Assembly: GCA_036925085.1 (NCBI GenBank) | Contig: JAUPFP010000010.1 | Coordinates: 4,349,996-4,413,995 of the forward strand | Origin: Brachycybe producta | Lineage: Eukaryota; Arthropoda; Diplopoda; Playtdesmida; Andrognathidae | DNA length: 64,000 bases | Direction of reading: 5' to 3' | Part shown: positions 1 through 9,126 of the stretch, one piece after another | How positions within the stretch are numbered: the stretch's first letter is position 1 | How the letters are laid out: the number at the start of each line of letters is the position of its first letter | Program-made: the position numbers and the translations under genes | Notes under the pieces: model-generated | Database searches by the model: none | What the model was told of the DNA's origin: nothing | The model's input: the letters and a program-made list of their open reading frames with translations, nothing else

Positions 1-230
1 ATGGAGAAGATGTATATCAGCATCAACCGGAAGAGAGAGAGATGGCCGCCACTCTCCTGCATTGATTTCACCCCCATGCAGAAGAGTGACTTCAATCTAT
101 CTCCATCCAGCTCTCTCTACAGCTCGGATCTTCTCTGTGCAGGTGTCATACTGCTCAGAGAAGAAACGAAAAGTAGAAAATGTCATCTAAAGGTTGGTAA
201 TAAAATATTGGTTGATGTCAAAAGCTCACA
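1..230 (+). repeat. Partial 5' LTR of element 1 (last 230 bp)
   Basis: Same sequence as 9585-9814, 53108-53337 and 62498-62727 with few or no changes. Ends in CA at 230, directly before a two-base spacer and the primer-binding site. The reading frame that runs through it is part of the LTR and not a gene. Confidence 0.93.
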
Positions 231-232
231 TT

Positions 233-250
233 TGGTGGAGGTGCGGGGTA
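233..250 (+). promoter_or_regulatory. tRNA-Ala-type primer-binding site, element 1
   Basis: TGGTGGAGGTGCGGGGTA begins two bases after the LTR. Known animal tRNA-Ala genes end in an acceptor strand CACCTCC plus discriminator A and CCA, whose complement is TGGTGGAGGTG, so (-)-strand priming by tRNA-Ala is likely. The same site is at 53340-53357 and, with one change, at 29716-29733. Confidence 0.8.
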
Positions 251-349
251 TAGCTCCATCTGCCTTCTCCGACCTGTAAACAGAAGCCGTCCTTTGTCCT
301 AAGTCTCGTGATTGTGCCTCACGAGGCTTCGTCCGTCCTTTCTATGTTG

Positions 350-705
350 GAGCCACGTATGGAGACCCTCGATAGCGTCAAAGTCAACCGCGTGGCGCCT
401 GTCTGTAAAACCGCGTATGGAGACCCTCGATCACGTCAAAGTCAACCGCGCGGCGTCCTTTGTGTTGGAACCACGTGTGGAGACCCTCGATAGCGTCAAA
501 GTCGACCACGTGGCGCCTTTGTAAAACCGCGTATGGAGGCCCTCGATCACGTCAAAGCCAACCGCGCGGCGTCCTTTGTGTTGGAACCACGTATGGAGGC
601 CCTCGATAGCGTCAAAGCCAACCGCGTGGCGCCTTTTTATGTTGGGATCATGTATGGAGGCCCTCGATCACGTCAAAGCCAACCGCATGGTACCGTTTTT
701 GTGGA
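350..705 (+). repeat. Tandem array of about 60-bp units in the element 1 leader
   Basis: Six imperfect units, each with a core reading TATGGAGRCCCTCGATMRCGTCAAAG followed by a CCGCG or CCACG box. The units alternate between a GATAGCGTC and a GATCACGTC version, suggesting a doubled higher-order unit. The array lies just after the primer site and is kept almost unchanged at 53457-53812 in element 2. The position fits a leader packaging or regulatory role, which is inference. Confidence 0.85.
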
Positions 706-2430
706 ATCGCGAAAGAGACTTGTGGCTACACACACCACGTGTCGACCGCACGATTCTGTGTCCTGTCCTTAGAGACACGTGGGAACGAACTTTTGTCTGC
801 TGACCGCTTAGCACTCGGAAAGTGGACAACCGTTTGGACACACGTGTTTCCGTCCGTGTTTTTGTATTTCATGTTTCCATTACAATCACCCACTGTCACC
901 TTCACTCTTCTTTAATTTTCAAAGTGAAACCCACACCACGTGGGCAACACTTTAAACAAATTCTTCTTACTCTCCGAGAGGAGTTTGCAGTCTCATTATG
1001 AGATGAGCAAACAAATCTCATCTACTAATCTATTCATCTATTAATAGGCTTTTAAAGGACGTGTGTGTCTTTTAAAATGTCCTATTATCTTCACTCTTCA
1101 TCTTTAATTTTCAAGCAAGATTCTCCCTAGCTCTATTTCATTGTTAGGGGGCTTACAAGCTTAAAACACACTTTTTCTAGCCACGTGGGACTTTCTTGTC
1201 CCCCCTTTTCTTTGTTCTTTGTTTTTACACTTGTGTTTCCCTTGGGACCCTCTATGTCCCAAGTCATGTTCTTCAATTTCTTCATCATCATCACCTCAAT
1301 GCATCATCACATGAACTTTCTCCATTGGACAACACTGAAGCCCGGCCGCCATCTTGGATCGACCGGACACTCTTCAAAAAGCGCCAACGGAGCGGTTTTT
1401 CGCTCCATGTGACTCATTGTTGTACCTTCTCTCATCTTTTTGTGTTCTCTTCTCTTCTCTTCTCTTCCAGAGGGTTGCACTCACGCGCCCCCTGGCGGAG
1501 TTCCTCTTGTTAGAGAAAACTTCTCTTTTTCTTTGAATTTTCTCTCTTTTTGTGTCTTTCTCCTGGCCACCATAAAAACGTGCCCCGGAGGAACTTTTCA
1601 ATCATCAATTTTTGGACATTGCAATAAACTGAACCGGAAGTGGCCACCTCAGCGCCACCTACGGACCTCTTCCTTCTACTCAACATAGTCCCTCACTGGG
1701 CACTGACTCTGTCTTTTCATCCAGAGCCATCCAGCAGTGAGGACCCAAAATTTCTCCAGTCTGAACATTTCTTCTGGTTCACCAAGTATTTATCTTGTTG
1801 AACACACTTCAATTTCTACACTGTTTTACTGTTTTAATAAAACTAAATTGAAACTTTTGATGTGCGGGCACCGCACCTAAGTTTTAAACTTTCAAAGTAA
1901 AACAGCTTTCTTTTCTTGCTTCTTTGGAGAGTTCAGCCATCTTGAACTTCTCCTTTGTTTGTGCATTTAAAAAAAGTTCAGCCATCTTGAACTTTTTGTT
2001 CTTTGTGTGTTCTTCACACACACACTCTTCATTCTTGTTTCTAAGTAAAACTAAAAGTGCGGGCACCGCGCTCTAGCTTTACTCTTCGTATTGCTTTCCT
2101 CTTCTTCAGGCAACTGCAATACACTTCCATTTCTAATTCACTTTCCGCAGTGCAATCTTGATTGGGTGGTGTACCACGCTCGAGGTTGTATTGTACATCT
2201 GCTGTTTCTTTATTGAGGTTTTTGGAATTCTCGTAACCTCCACGTGGTCGCCAAATACCACGTGTCGAGAGAGATCCTTCCAAAATCTGACGCTCAATAA
2301 AGAATTCACGACGCTACACCAGTTGGGAACCAAAACTCATCACACGCCCAACTGAGAACACGATCAACACGATACAACCATCACCACACTAACGGAGTGA
2401 ACGGCCACTTCGTTATACACGTCACAAGCT
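706..2430 (+). other. Long untranslated leader of element 1
   Basis: No convincing coding region. Pyrimidine-rich stretches, several CCACGTGG-type boxes and repeated GCGGGCACCGCG motifs (near 1865 and 2059). It matches element 2 (about 53800-55260) closely up to about 2150, then similarity drops. A CAGTTGGG...CCCAACTG stem at about 2320-2355 is kept in elements 2 and 3. Confidence 0.7.
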
Positions 2431-2431
2431 T

Positions 2432-2486
2432 AGGTAATCTATCGTTACTCAGTGTATAAGAGTACGATAGTGTCGGTTGCCGACAA
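2432..2486 (+). promoter_or_regulatory. Conserved splice-donor-like site and two tandem hairpins upstream of gag
   Basis: AG|GTAATC at 2432-2438 resembles a 5' splice site and recurs as AG|GTAAAC in element 2 (55517-) and element 3 (31602-). It is followed by stem CTATCGT/ACGATAG (2439-2445 with 2464-2470) and immediately by TGTCGG/CCGACA (2471-2476 with 2480-2485). The second stem is also perfect in element 3 although its loop changed. A role in splicing, dimerisation or packaging is inferred. Confidence 0.55.
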
Positions 2487-2670
2487 GCACTAAGTTACCG
2501 ACGCACAGTGACGACACCGACCTACAAACTGAACGAGTCCCATCATACTGGAACCGAAAAGTATAGCTCAGAGTGTACTCGAGAACCCTCGGAGCTGCAC
2601 ACAACGACTTGGACTTCGCCGGACTCGTTCATCACCGCACATCCACATTACACAAGCCACTTCATTAATC

Positions 2671-5052
2671 ATGGCTACCTCACACGACAATACGGGGTCC
2701 CTGTCTGATCACCAGGGTTCGCACGAAGATCTGTTGGAAGTACCCGTGACTACTGATGTGACACCACCGCCGCGGCCGACTGGGGCCGAGTTTGACCACC
2801 TGTCACAACAAGTGGCTGCACTCTCGACTCATATGTCTCAGTTCATAGACGACCGATTCACGCCGAATCGACCGACTACACCACGGCGGACAACACGCAC
2901 ACACCGACTTCGCGACGATGACTCGGACGCCTCTTCAGCCCCCTATGTTGGCTACAGAGAGCGTCACGATCGTTACGAAAGACATTACACACCGCACACA
3001 CGTCATCTACCGCGTAACCCTGACTGGCAACAACAAGGGCAGTCAGATGATCCGCGTCACAGAGATGAGCGTGCGGAAATACCGATCACGACACGTGCTG
3101 ATTCTCCTCACTCGCTTGTCCGGGTTGCACGTAGCGGTCGCCGCTCGACACCCCCGGAACAACAGCCTAGCCAAGGAGCGACACAAGGCACTTCAGTTTA
3201 CGCGCCACGTTTTCCACCTCAAGGGGTAGGTCTGATGCCGGCTGGAATGTCAAACGTCCAGGATGGCATCTATCGACCAACCCCCAGAGAACCCTCCGTG
3301 GAAGAATTCAATAAGAAATACAGCGGTCGCCACCCAGCCGACTCAATCCAAAAATTCAACGGATTGACAGGTTTCCGTCCCTTCCTGGAAGAATTCGAGG
3401 AAGTAGCACACCTGTACGGTTGGAAAGACCACCACAAGGAGGAATACATCACGGGGTGTTTCACTGGGGCCGCCCGCACGTGGCTGAGTAAACTGAGGTA
3501 TGAGCTTCAGGACATTCCTTGGCCAGCACTGAGAGTACAGATGGTAGATACGTTCGGGAAGCCGAACGAACTGGCCATCTTGGAGAAAAAGTATACAGAG
3601 ATGCTCCAGAAGGAAGGTGAGAGTACACAAGCTTTCATCTGGGAGTTTATGATACTCGGCGACCGAGTTTACCCGCAACTTGACGATCAGCTGCGTATAA
3701 GCCAGTTGCGCCGCGCTCTACATCCCACCATACAGAACGCCGCGCATCACGCATCTACGACGTCATTCAAGGACTTCGCAAACGCCGTCCTCAATATGGA
3801 GGTGGTCTTGCTGTCCTTGGATAAATGGCCGACGGAACCGAAACCCGCAGCTGATTCACAGTCGGGTAAAGGAGCATCGAAGACCGACCAGGAGCCGGCG
3901 GCAGCCGCCAGCCCTAAAGACAAAACACACCGGTCTAGGCATGATAAAAAGCCTAGTCAGACTGCTGCCACCAATTCAAACCGACACTCTGCAGCGGACA
4001 CCCAACCAGAGACCACTCGCACGTTCGACAAGAGTAAGTCGACGTGTTATAATTGTGGCAAATTGGGGCATTTCGTCCGTGAGTGTCGGCAACCAAAGAA
4101 GAAGGTTGCAATCAAGCAGTTTGGTGAGCCGGTTACCGACTATGACATCAAAGGAGAGGTGCCTGAAACGGATATCATCACCGAAGACGGCGTTGAGTTT
4201 GCTCTAATAAGAGTGGCGGGACAAATCCGCCGGATTCCTCTTCCAGCAGCAGACTCAGCCGCCGGAGCGCCTACTCCTGATAAACCCGACAACGACAGTT
4301 CTGACGACTCTGAGGATATACCAGTCAAGGTGCTCGACCGGGCTCCTGCACATAAATGGACCCCGGACGATCTAATCGTTTGGCAGGACACGCTCGACGT
4401 CCTTAAACAATCCGTCAAGGAGATTGGGTGCCGTGAAAATAAAACAATAGCCATCATGGCTCCCGGAACCCAATCGCCGACGAAGGGCCACTCCTGCTGC
4501 CGAAGACTAATGACAACGGTGTATGAGCAGCTGGTAAGCAGCTGTTCACCTCAAGAAGTCGGAGACTATGATGCCAGCGACAAGAACCCGCGCATCGCCG
4601 TCACGATCAACGGAAAGAGTATACGGATGCTCGCGGACACCGGAGCTACGGGCAGCGTTATCACCATTGAACTCGCGCAGGAACACAAGTTCGAAATCGA
4701 GCCTGTGTTAATCCCACCCAACATTCAGGGTGTGGGAGGCCAAAGGATCACCGTGGTGGGGCGACTCGCCGCGACGGTCCAGCTAGGCCCCCACGCTGTG
4801 CGAGGGCACTTACTAGTGATTACCGGCCGGCACGAAGCCATCTTAGGCCGAGATCTAGGCCGGGCTCTGCACTTAGCTGTGTCCATGACAACAAACAAAG
4901 TATACGTGGAGGACGATCTCTTCGAATCCACACTCCGACAAAAATGCATTGAAGCACACATCGGATGGGCTCTGGGAGAAACTTCCGTAGAGGCCCCTGG
5001 CAAATCTGCCAGCACCTCTAAGGAAAACCTCGAAACTCCACCCCGTAAGTGA
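2671..5052 (+). CDS. gag-pro: Gag-protease polyprotein (793 aa), intact
   Basis: Structural and processing protein of the retrotransposon particle. The N-terminal ~200 residues are polar, Arg/Pro-rich and low complexity. A retrotransposon Gag (capsid-like) domain covers about 217-375, including a GFRPFLEEF segment, W-rich helices and the FANAVLNMEV end. A CCHC zinc knuckle (CYNCGKLGHFVREC) is at 459-472. A retropepsin-type protease follows, with catalytic DTGA at 656-659 and the flap/ILGRDLG block near 725. It ends shortly after the protease at PPRK with no RT. ATG 2671 is chosen because its context aligns with the ATG at 55661 in element 2. The protease part and about 70 residues before it are homologous to element 2 but clearly diverged. 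No frameshift signal leading into pol exists because no pol follows. Confidence 0.9.
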   Translation: MATSHDNTGSLSDHQGSHEDLLEVPVTTDVTPPPRPTGAEFDHLSQQVAALSTHMSQFIDDRFTPNRPTTPRRTTRTHRLRDDDSDASSAPYVGYRERHDRYERHYTPHTRHLPRNPDWQQQGQSDDPRHRDERAEIPITTRADSPHSLVRVARSGRRSTPPEQQPSQGATQGTSVYAPRFPPQGVGLMPAGMSNVQDGIYRPTPREPSVEEFNKKYSGRHPADSIQKFNGLTGFRPFLEEFEEVAHLYGWKDHHKEEYITGCFTGAARTWLSKLRYELQDIPWPALRVQMVDTFGKPNELAILEKKYTEMLQKEGESTQAFIWEFMILGDRVYPQLDDQLRISQLRRALHPTIQNAAHHASTTSFKDFANAVLNMEVVLLSLDKWPTEPKPAADSQSGKGASKTDQEPAAAASPKDKTHRSRHDKKPSQTAATNSNRHSAADTQPETTRTFDKSKSTCYNCGKLGHFVRECRQPKKKVAIKQFGEPVTDYDIKGEVPETDIITEDGVEFALIRVAGQIRRIPLPAADSAAGAPTPDKPDNDSSDDSEDIPVKVLDRAPAHKWTPDDLIVWQDTLDVLKQSVKEIGCRENKTIAIMAPGTQSPTKGHSCCRRLMTTVYEQLVSSCSPQEVGDYDASDKNPRIAVTINGKSIRMLADTGATGSVITIELAQEHKFEIEPVLIPPNIQGVGGQRITVVGRLAATVQLGPHAVRGHLLVITGRHEAILGRDLGRALHLAVSMTTNKVYVEDDLFESTLRQKCIEAHIGWALGETSVEAPGKSASTSKENLETPPRK

Positions 5053-6546
5053 CGACGAAAGCAACGGCCACCCACGCTGTCAAGAAACCAAACGCGACGA
5101 AAATAAAACAATAATTCACCAGTGTTTATTTCATGACTATGGAAATAAACACCAGCAACCATCAAATATCAACAATAGAAGAGCGGGAGGAATTTGAGAA
5201 TTGTTGTGTTAAGAAACAACTGAGGACAGTTGTCAAGAGGTGGGGGAGGGGATAAAAGGAACCCCCCAACGAATAAACAACCCCACAGCATCAACAACCC
5301 CTCTAAACACTCTCAAATAACTCCCAAAACTCTACAAAATTCACACAACTTTAATTTTTGAAACACTTCTAAACTTTTCAACATGGCCGCCAATATTTAC
5401 ATATTGGCAACCATTTCAAACATGCAATAAACTACACCGGAACCACGTGGCCTTCACAAACAACTGTCAACCACGTGGTACACCTGGGAAAAACGCCGAA
5501 GGCTAGTCAAGGACGTTCAGAAGAAAAATCAAGAGCCATAAAAGGGTCAGCAAAAGAAAAACACCGTGCTCCCCTTTATTATGGACGAACGTCATTGACC
5601 ATGCTGTTGACAGTAGAAGGATAGAAACTTCAAAGAGACAATTGCTCTGGGGGCCAGACCAATGCACTGGGACTTCAAAGAAAAAAACAAACAACAAAAA
5701 CTGCTGGCCATAAACAAATAAAAAAAAGGAAGAAAATCAGTTTTGAAGATTTTGTGAGAGCGGACACCTTCAATTAAAAAATAAAATTGAAGAACCTGTC
5801 ACCCTCTCAATTAAGATCGAATTGTGGGACACCAACTCCTGCCCCACTCCCCCCTAAAAATAATAACAAACAGCAAGGTACATTAGTAACCTTGCTGACC
5901 TATTCTTTCCAAAAAAAAAAAGGCATTAAGGAAAAGAAGGGGAGAAAGTTAATGGGCAACTTCACACCTCGGTGTGAAATAAAATAACGGCCCTTCTCCC
6001 TCGAGATTCCTTAGTCCTTTTGTTTATCTAAAAATAATAAACAGGACCGACTCTGATAAGAATTAGATCAACACCTCTCACATCTAATATCGGTGGGACA
6101 ACCCCCACCCCCAATAAATAAAGTCGTGAAGAAACCAATTAGAGTAAGGTGTCTTATTCTAAAAGGGGCCGGCCCTTCAACTTTTAAAATTAAATAAGAA
6201 AGTGACCAAACTTGGTCAATTACCACTCGATTTGCTCTCTTCAAAGAAGCACTCGTTTTTGTTCATCTCTTTATGCTCGATCTTCTTCAATCATCAAATC
6301 TTCAATCTACTTCTGTGCCAAGTTCCAAATTTTAATTTCGAACTTCTTCAGTTTTGTTGTCAATCCAAAGCTTGAGTACCACCTTCAAGCCTTTGAACTC
6401 ACGTGCAGTGCATCAGGCCTTCAGAACTCTTTGGACCTCTTGAAATAATAACAGAGTGATCGGGGACCGATTTCTGTTATTATTTGGAAGTAACCACCAG
6501 CAGCGGGACTTTTGAAAAAGTAAGAACTTTCTAACTCTTAAGAAAT
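5053..6546 (+). other. Spacer between gag-pro and ORF3 of element 1
   Basis: No supported gene. A/T- and purine-rich. Holds a short stem ACAACTG-AGGA-CAGTTGT (5216-5233) that is also at 34429-34446 and, inside the pol coding end of element 2, at 60262-60279. It also holds a GGGATAAAAGG TATA-like box (about 5249-5260, kept in element 3) and the hairpin at 6443-6485. Element 3 has the same spacer in the same order. Confidence 0.75.
6443..6485 (+). promoter_or_regulatory. Hairpin about 60 nt upstream of ORF3, with covariation to element 3
   Basis: Thirteen-base perfect stem AAATAATAACAGA with TCTGTTATTATTT, plus an inner ATCGG/CCGAT stem. In element 3 (35561-35597) the outer stem reads TAATAGCAGA/TCTGCTATTA, an A-T to G-C double change that keeps pairing. 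The AGCAGCGGGAC motif downstream is also kept. This suggests selection on RNA structure before ORF3 translation or splicing. Confidence 0.6.
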
Positions 6547-8724
6547 ATGCCAGGTAGAGGCTCATGGAGAGGAGGCAGAATGATGTCTGCCTCTTCTAGT
6601 GAAGATGAGACGGAGAGTGGAACGGCGGGGACCGCTGAACCCCTCTCTCAATCTACCTGCCAGCTACAAAGGGCGGGCGCCGCCAGTGCGCCAATAACAA
6701 GAAGAGAGTCGCCAAACACAATAGATAGGCGCCGCACCTCCTCCGAACCGGAGAATTTTCACCGGCGTGGGGAGAAGCGCCTAAAAGCAAGCTTCAAGCG
6801 ACCTGCCAATGTCGGGCGCGAAGGGAAGCCTGCTGCTCCAAGCAGCATCGTCCCCTTCGACGTCACGACATCAAAACACTACTGGGAGGAGCGGGAAGAC
6901 CGCATCGATATTAATACAATGGCATGGGGGGTTAACCAGGCGTTCCGCGATAGCATCGCGCCTGGTCAACCCATTCCGGGTGGAGCTGAAGCAAGAGGGA
7001 AGCGTGGGGGAGGTGGATCTGTGCCCTCCCCCCTCGAAGACCTCCACTTGGAGATGCAGAGGGAGGCTGCCCTTCGCCAGGCAGCCAGAGATAAAAAGGA
7101 AGGGGAGGACAATCTGGCGTACCTCCGTGCGGTTTGCGCCCGCCTTGTCGAGCTGGGCTTACCGTGTACGGCGCAACTCCCGAAGGAGGAGCTCCTGCGA
7201 ATCGAGGCCCGACTCCAAGAAGCCGCCCCAGTTACGTCATCGGCCACGTCATCGCCTCCATCCTCAAACTCGCCAGCAACCCTGACAACTGGCCTCTCCA
7301 CATCTCCTTCTCCACCCATAACGCCACCAGAGCCTTTCCAACACTGCTCACCGGTGCCGTCAATCACTCCGCCGCCTCCTCCTCATACACCATTATCGTC
7401 ACCACCAACCTCCCGATGTGCCACGCCTCCACGCAGCGAGGCCGCCACACCAACTCCGACTCCAAAGCTACCTTCCATAGTGGTGGTTCCCCAACCTGTT
7501 CGTGTTCAGGTTCCCACTGGGGCTCGCCCCAAGGAGCCTCAACAGTCCTACAGGGGCCACCACTCTTCTCGAGACTCTCTTCAACGGCCACAACCACGTC
7601 GCTCTTCGCCACGTGGTTCCCATCTTTCGCCCCGACGCCGACCCGACGGAAGAAGTCAGCAGGAACAACGTGGTTCCTCTGGACGCGGCCCTCCGCCGCG
7701 TAATAACTTTGACCCAAGGGTCAGGCAAGACCTACAGGATCACCGAGTCCAACTGGACCGCGACCATCGCTATGAAACTCGGGGCCCTCCTACTTGGGTC
7801 CCGCGTCGCTCTCCTCCTCCGCCACCTCCGGGCCGCCCTTCTGGACAACCTACGCCCACACCTTTGATGCCGCCACCTTCCGCAGAGCGTGCCGCATTCT
7901 TGAAAAAACAGAAGGCCATCACAAACCTTCTGCAAGACGTCATGCGACAGGGAGGTGACCCCATGGAAGCACTGGGCCATGCACCAGGAAGTGCCAAGCC
8001 ACTGGAGGCGCTGAGCAGGAAGTCGGCATCGAAGCGACTACGTCAGCGGGCCCGCGATATGGCCCGGTCCGCCTTGCGCCATGCCAGGCCTATCACGGGC
8101 GCATCAGTTTCTTTGGAACCTGCGGCTCCAACACCAGCCCGACCAGCCGCACCGCCCACTGTACCCCATGCCGGGGCTACTCTGGGGCGGTTACCGCTGG
8201 ATCATCCGTTCCGTGCAGCCACCTCCGGCGAGAGGTTGCTCAACAATCGGTGGGTCACTTGGCAGCGCGAAGTGCGCTCTGCCAACACCCTTTACGTAGG
8301 ACACTTCTCTTTGGAGGAAGGGTTTCCCCGTCTGGACCTCCCTCCCCGGGAGCGATATGTCGTGGGACTCTCCCGCCTAACAAGTGTCCTCATCACCATC
8401 GTCTTCCCAAGAAGACGGATTGTTGAAACCACCAGTTTCGCCGGAGATGCCATCGATGAAGCCACGGAAGCCCTTTTGGGAGCTTTCGTCAACTCCGTCT
8501 TTAGACTGCCAGCTGGACAGACGTTCCGTACCAGTCGCCACTACATTCCGGAACCGGATCCTCGCTACCGAATCGCCGTCTTATGGGACGCCGCTTGGGC
8601 TACACTGTACAACAAGCGGTCCTCCCGTAAGATTATCGGGGACCGGGACATCTTCAATATCTTCCACCGGGATCTACCTGTCGACCAGGGACAATGGCTG
8701 TCTGCCGCATCCAGCTACCGATGA
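6547..8724 (+). CDS. ORF3 (725 aa) of element 1: disordered N-terminus + conserved C-terminal domain of unknown function
   Basis: Function not recognised. Residues 1-130 are Ser/Arg/Gly-rich. About 165-235 is charged and probably helical (EMQREAALRQAARDKKEGED region). About 240-470 is very rich in Pro, Ser, Thr and Arg. About 475-530 is a basic helical segment with many Arg and Lys. Residues 562-725 form a compact domain shared with element 2 ORF3: RLLNN-W--WQR-VR-ANT, GH--L-EGFPR, RYVVG-S, and YR-A-LWDA. There is no signal peptide, membrane span or furin-like site, so it does not look like an envelope although it lies in the env position. The basic, disordered N-terminus would suit nucleic-acid binding (inference). 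The frame is fully open. Element 3 keeps the same start, broken after about 22 codons by another repeat. Confidence 0.85.
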   Translation: MPGRGSWRGGRMMSASSSEDETESGTAGTAEPLSQSTCQLQRAGAASAPITRRESPNTIDRRRTSSEPENFHRRGEKRLKASFKRPANVGREGKPAAPSSIVPFDVTTSKHYWEEREDRIDINTMAWGVNQAFRDSIAPGQPIPGGAEARGKRGGGGSVPSPLEDLHLEMQREAALRQAARDKKEGEDNLAYLRAVCARLVELGLPCTAQLPKEELLRIEARLQEAAPVTSSATSSPPSSNSPATLTTGLSTSPSPPITPPEPFQHCSPVPSITPPPPPHTPLSSPPTSRCATPPRSEAATPTPTPKLPSIVVVPQPVRVQVPTGARPKEPQQSYRGHHSSRDSLQRPQPRRSSPRGSHLSPRRRPDGRSQQEQRGSSGRGPPPRNNFDPRVRQDLQDHRVQLDRDHRYETRGPPTWVPRRSPPPPPPGRPSGQPTPTPLMPPPSAERAAFLKKQKAITNLLQDVMRQGGDPMEALGHAPGSAKPLEALSRKSASKRLRQRARDMARSALRHARPITGASVSLEPAAPTPARPAAPPTVPHAGATLGRLPLDHPFRAATSGERLLNNRWVTWQREVRSANTLYVGHFSLEEGFPRLDLPPRERYVVGLSRLTSVLITIVFPRRRIVETTSFAGDAIDEATEALLGAFVNSVFRLPAGQTFRTSRHYIPEPDPRYRIAVLWDAAWATLYNKRSSRKIIGDRDIFNIFHRDLPVDQGQWLSAASSYR

Positions 8725-9126
8725 GGCCAGGTCCGGCGGGATTACCCCCCCGTACGGTTCATGGACCCAGGATCCTCCCCACCCTCCGCAGCAGGGATAG
8801 CTGCGCGCCACATGTACTCATGTGGTTGCCACCCATCCGGGTGGCATTATCGAAAAATTTATAAAAAATAAAATACGTTGCAACTGTTCTTTTCTTTTTA
8901 GATTTCAATAGCGGCTCGCCACTCAGCGAGCATTAATTATCTTTGTTTTATGTTTTCAGCCTTTTCCAATTTTTAAGGGCGCTGACACTTCGGTGCCAGT
9001 GCCTTTCCATAACCACCTCTGTACACGGTAAGTCCTCAGCCACCCATGTCTCCCCGCTGCGTAACTTGAAAACCTTCCACCCTTGGCTGGAGTACGAGGA
9101 CGTACTCCAAGCAAAGTTGGAGGGTA
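8725..9126 (+). promoter_or_regulatory. Structured 3' UTR of element 1
   Basis: Contains stem TGCCACCC/GGGTGGCA (8827-8846), which pairs again with different bases in element 2 (61715-61736). It also contains stem CTCGC/GCGAG (8915-8930; 61828-61843), acceptor-like pyrimidine-AG sites ending about 8902 and 8959, and a strong donor-like CACG|GTAAGT at 9024-9033 (61937-61946 in element 2). From about 8978 to 9126 the sequence is nearly the same as element 2. A weak purine-rich tract (AAAGTTGGAGGG) just before the LTR is the likely plus-strand primer site. Confidence 0.6.

Noticed and set aside
1-279. 92-codon open frame repeated at 1, 9585, 53108 and 62498
   Set aside because: It is the R/U5 part of the LTR; it appears wherever the LTR does and runs out into flanking DNA or the leader.
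6547-8724. ORF3 as a retroviral-type envelope
   Set aside because: No signal peptide, membrane span or cleavage site; the protein is Pro/Arg-rich and soluble-looking.
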